Assembly (NCBI GenBank): GCA_031178025.1
Contig: JAPSJU010000078.1
Location: 1-8,223 of the forward strand
Source of the DNA: Agromyces sp.
Lineage (GTDB): Bacteria; Actinomycetota; Actinomycetes; Actinomycetales; Microbacteriaceae
Length of the DNA stretch: 8,223 nucleotides
Direction: 5' to 3'
Shown here: positions 6,333-8,223 of the stretch, piece after piece
Position numbering within the stretch: the first letter of the stretch is position 1
Layout of the letters: each line of letters starts with the position of its first letter
Translations under genes and position numbers: made by a program
The notes under the pieces: generated by a model
Told to the model about the DNA's origin: nothing
Databases searched by the model: none
Seen by the model: only the letters and a program-made list of their open reading frames with translations

Positions 6333-8223
6333 CGCGTGCCAGGTCCTCCAGCAGCTCCTTGGCCTCGCGCAGGTCGTGGCTCAGGGGGCCGTCGTCGAAC
6401 CGGGCGGCGATCTGGGCCAGCATGCGCATCGTGGAATCGCGCTCACCGGCTGCACCGACCCGGCAGATCCTGGTCGCTGCGCGCAACTGCGATATCCCGA
6501 CGTCGAGGGCACGTGCCCGATCGAGCGCCAAGCCGTACCAGTGCTCGGCTTCCGCGACGTCGCGGCCGTGCCGGGTCGCGAGCGCCAGCAGCAGGTCGCC
6601 CTTCAGAAGGTAGAACTCGCTGAGAAGGGACGTGCCGGCATCGGCACTCATCATCTCGATGGCCGGGTCGATCCGTGAAAGCCCTTCCGCAGGCCGTCCC
6701 GCGTTGAGGAAGGCCGCAGCCTGGATCGAGAGCAGCAGGGGCCAGAAGACGGGGGGCGACCTGAGCCCCTGATAGAGGTGCATCCCCGCGGCGACGTTGG
6801 CGAGGCCCTCCTCGACTCGGCCGACGCCGACCTGTGCGGCGCCGCGGACCGTGGTTCCGGCCGCCTTCCAGATCTGGAAGCCGTGGTCCTCGGCGATATC
6901 GAGCAGCTCGGCGGAACGCTCCACGACGGTCTCGAAATCGCGGAGCCAGACGTGGAGGACGCAGGAGTGGAAGCGGGCGAACGCGTCGGTGAACGGGTGG
7001 CTCAGCTCCCCGGCGAGCGTCAGCGCCCCGTTCATGCGTTCAGCGGCCCGCTCCGGGTAGCCCAGCAGCCACAGCGTGATCGCAGACGTGGTGAAACAGG
7101 CGACCCTGGGGTCATTGCCCCCGGTGCGCGAGCTGAAGGCGTGCGGTGCGAGGGTCGCCCCGATCGCAATCGCGCGATCGAGGTGCTCGAGCCCACCCAC
7201 GAGGTCGTCGACGAACATCTCGTTCGAGCCCACCAGCAGATGTCCTTCGACCATCATCTCGGGGTCCTCGACCTCTTCGGCGAACGCGAGGAGTTCGCGT
7301 CCCAGCTGCGTGCCCCTCTGCGAGTCTCCCCGCAGGTTGTAGAGGCTGGCCAGCGCTCGAATCGCCGTGAACTGCTGATGGCTCTGGGTGCCGCCGCGCT
7401 CGAAGAGTTCGAGGCCCTTGCCGAACGCTTCCTCGACCTCCGGGGTATAGCCCTTGGTCGACATGAGCGCGCGCGCGAGGCTGGTTCTCAGTGCGATCTC
7501 CTGATTGATCCGGTCGGGCGAGTGGGGGCTCCGGCTGAGCACGGCGAGCATGTCGGTGGTCAGGCCCACGGTGTCGAGATACCAGCCGCGCGCCTCGTTG
7601 AGGATGAGGAGGCCGTCCGCGAGCTTCTCGAGCTGTGCGAGTTCCTCCCTTGCCACCCAGTAGCGCCATGCGAGGCGAAGGTTCCCGACCTCGGCGGCCA
7701 GACCCGACAGGGCAGCGAGGCGGTCGGCGCCGGTGAGGTCTGGCCGGGTGCGCTGCACGAGGTCGGCATAGTAGCTCGCATGGGCGTGCGTGACGCGTGC
7801 AGCGACATCGGGGTGCTGGTCGAGCCGATCCCGCGCGAATTCCCTGATCGTTCCGAGCATCGCGAACCGGGTCTCGCTGCCGGGGACGTCGACGCGGCGG
7901 ATCAGGCTCTTCTCGATGAGGCTCGTGAGCCCGTCCAGGACGTCCGGCGTTCCGCCATCGCCCAGATCGGCCGAGGCTGCGACCGCCTCGATCGCCGTGA
8001 GATCGCTGTCGGCGAAGACCGCGAGCACCTGGAACAGACCCTGCTCGTCGGGCGTCAGAAGTTCATAGCTCCAGTCCATCGTGGCGCGCAACGTCCGCTG
8101 CCGTTCCGGCAGATCGCGCGCTCCGGAGCGGAGGAGTCTCAGCCTGTCGCCCAGTTGGTGCAGCAACGCTTCCGGTGAGAGAAGGCGCAAGCGCGCCGCG
8201 GCGAGCTCGATCGCCAAGGGCAA
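6325..8223 (-). CDS. C-terminal part of a large ATPase/TPR regulatory protein (5' end outside the window)
   Basis: There are 632 codons, open through the right edge. The first residues, LPLAIELAAARL, are the GLPLA-type motif late in an NB-ARC/STAND-like ATPase domain, so the Walker motifs and anything before them lie outside the window. Residues about 38-135 (LPERQRTLRATMDWSYELL, GLTSLIEKSLIRR, FAMLGTIREFARDRL) form the winged-helix-like region seen after this ATPase in actinobacterial adenylate-cyclase-type, SARP/AfsR-type and LuxR-type regulators. From about 145 to the end the protein is alpha-helical with TPR-like helix pairs. The C-terminus (DLREAKELLEDLARAE) has no LuxR helix-turn-helix, which argues against the LAL class and leaves an N-terminal cyclase or SARP domain as the usual options. 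The function is probably signalling through nucleotide-dependent assembly. The TTG at 8223 is an internal Leu, not a start. Confidence 0.88.
   Translation of the reverse strand: MPLAIELAAARLRLLSPEALLHQLGDRLRLLRSGARDLPERQRTLRATMDWSYELLTPDEQGLFQVLAVFADSDLTAIEAVAASADLGDGGTPDVLDGLTSLIEKSLIRRVDVPGSETRFAMLGTIREFARDRLDQHPDVAARVTHAHASYYADLVQRTRPDLTGADRLAALSGLAAEVGNLRLAWRYWVAREELAQLEKLADGLLILNEARGWYLDTVGLTTDMLAVLSRSPHSPDRINQEIALRTSLARALMSTKGYTPEVEEAFGKGLELFERGGTQSHQQFTAIRALASLYNLRGDSQRGTQLGRELLAFAEEVEDPEMMVEGHLLVGSNEMFVDDLVGGLEHLDRAIAIGATLAPHAFSSRTGGNDPRVACFTTSAITLWLLGYPERAAERMNGALTLAGELSHPFTDAFARFHSCVLHVWLRDFETVVERSAELLDIAEDHGFQIWKAAGTTVRGAAQVGVGRVEEGLANVAAGMHLYQGLRSPPVFWPLLLSIQAAAFLNAGRPAEGLSRIDPAIEMMSADAGTSLLSEFYLLKGDLLLALATRHGRDVAEAEHWYGLALDRARALDVGISQLRAATRICRVGAAGERDSTMRMLAQIAARFDDGPLSHDLREAKELLEDLARAE

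Noticed and set aside
6778..8178. 466-codon plus-strand open frame opposite the ATPase/TPR gene
   Set aside because: It is a shadow frame with no recognisable motif. The opposite strand has clear family motifs over the whole stretch.

Overview
The base composition (very GC-rich, with G or C at most third codon positions), the GTG starts, and the close match of the aminotransferase and HtrA-type proteins to actinobacterial families point to a high-GC actinobacterium. Microbacteriaceae or a nearby Micrococcales lineage is my best guess; this is inference, since no rRNA or marker gene is present.

The window holds five protein-coding genes, two of them cut by the window edges, with no RNA genes, mobile elements or CRISPR. 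From left to right: (1) a membrane-anchored HtrA/DegP-type serine protease with a PDZ domain on the minus strand, whose C-terminal end lies outside the window; (2) divergent from it, a fold-type I PLP-dependent aminotransferase on the plus strand; (3) convergent with that and only 12 bases away, a nitrilase-superfamily carbon-nitrogen hydrolase on the minus strand; (4) divergent again, a secreted HExxH zinc metallopeptidase of about 713 residues with an immune-inhibitor-A-like C-terminal beta module on the plus strand; (5) convergent with gene 4, the C-terminal 632 residues of a large ATPase/TPR signalling protein on the minus strand.

Adjacent genes alternate in strand, so there is no operon: each gene is probably its own transcription unit. 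The gaps are short (185, 12, 178 and 106 bases). The 185-base gap carries a nested stem-loop just upstream of the protease ribosome binding site and a duplicated start region for the aminotransferase. The 106-base gap carries a strong hairpin after the metallopeptidase and a weaker one over the stop codon of the ATPase gene. The aminotransferase and hydrolase could form a transaminase/omega-amidase pair, while the HtrA protease and the metallopeptidase both act outside the cytoplasm. Overall this looks like ordinary chromosomal content. I see no defence island, gene cluster or clearly undescribed system. The most distinctive details are the enlarged acidic loop in the HtrA protease and the structured leader of its gene.
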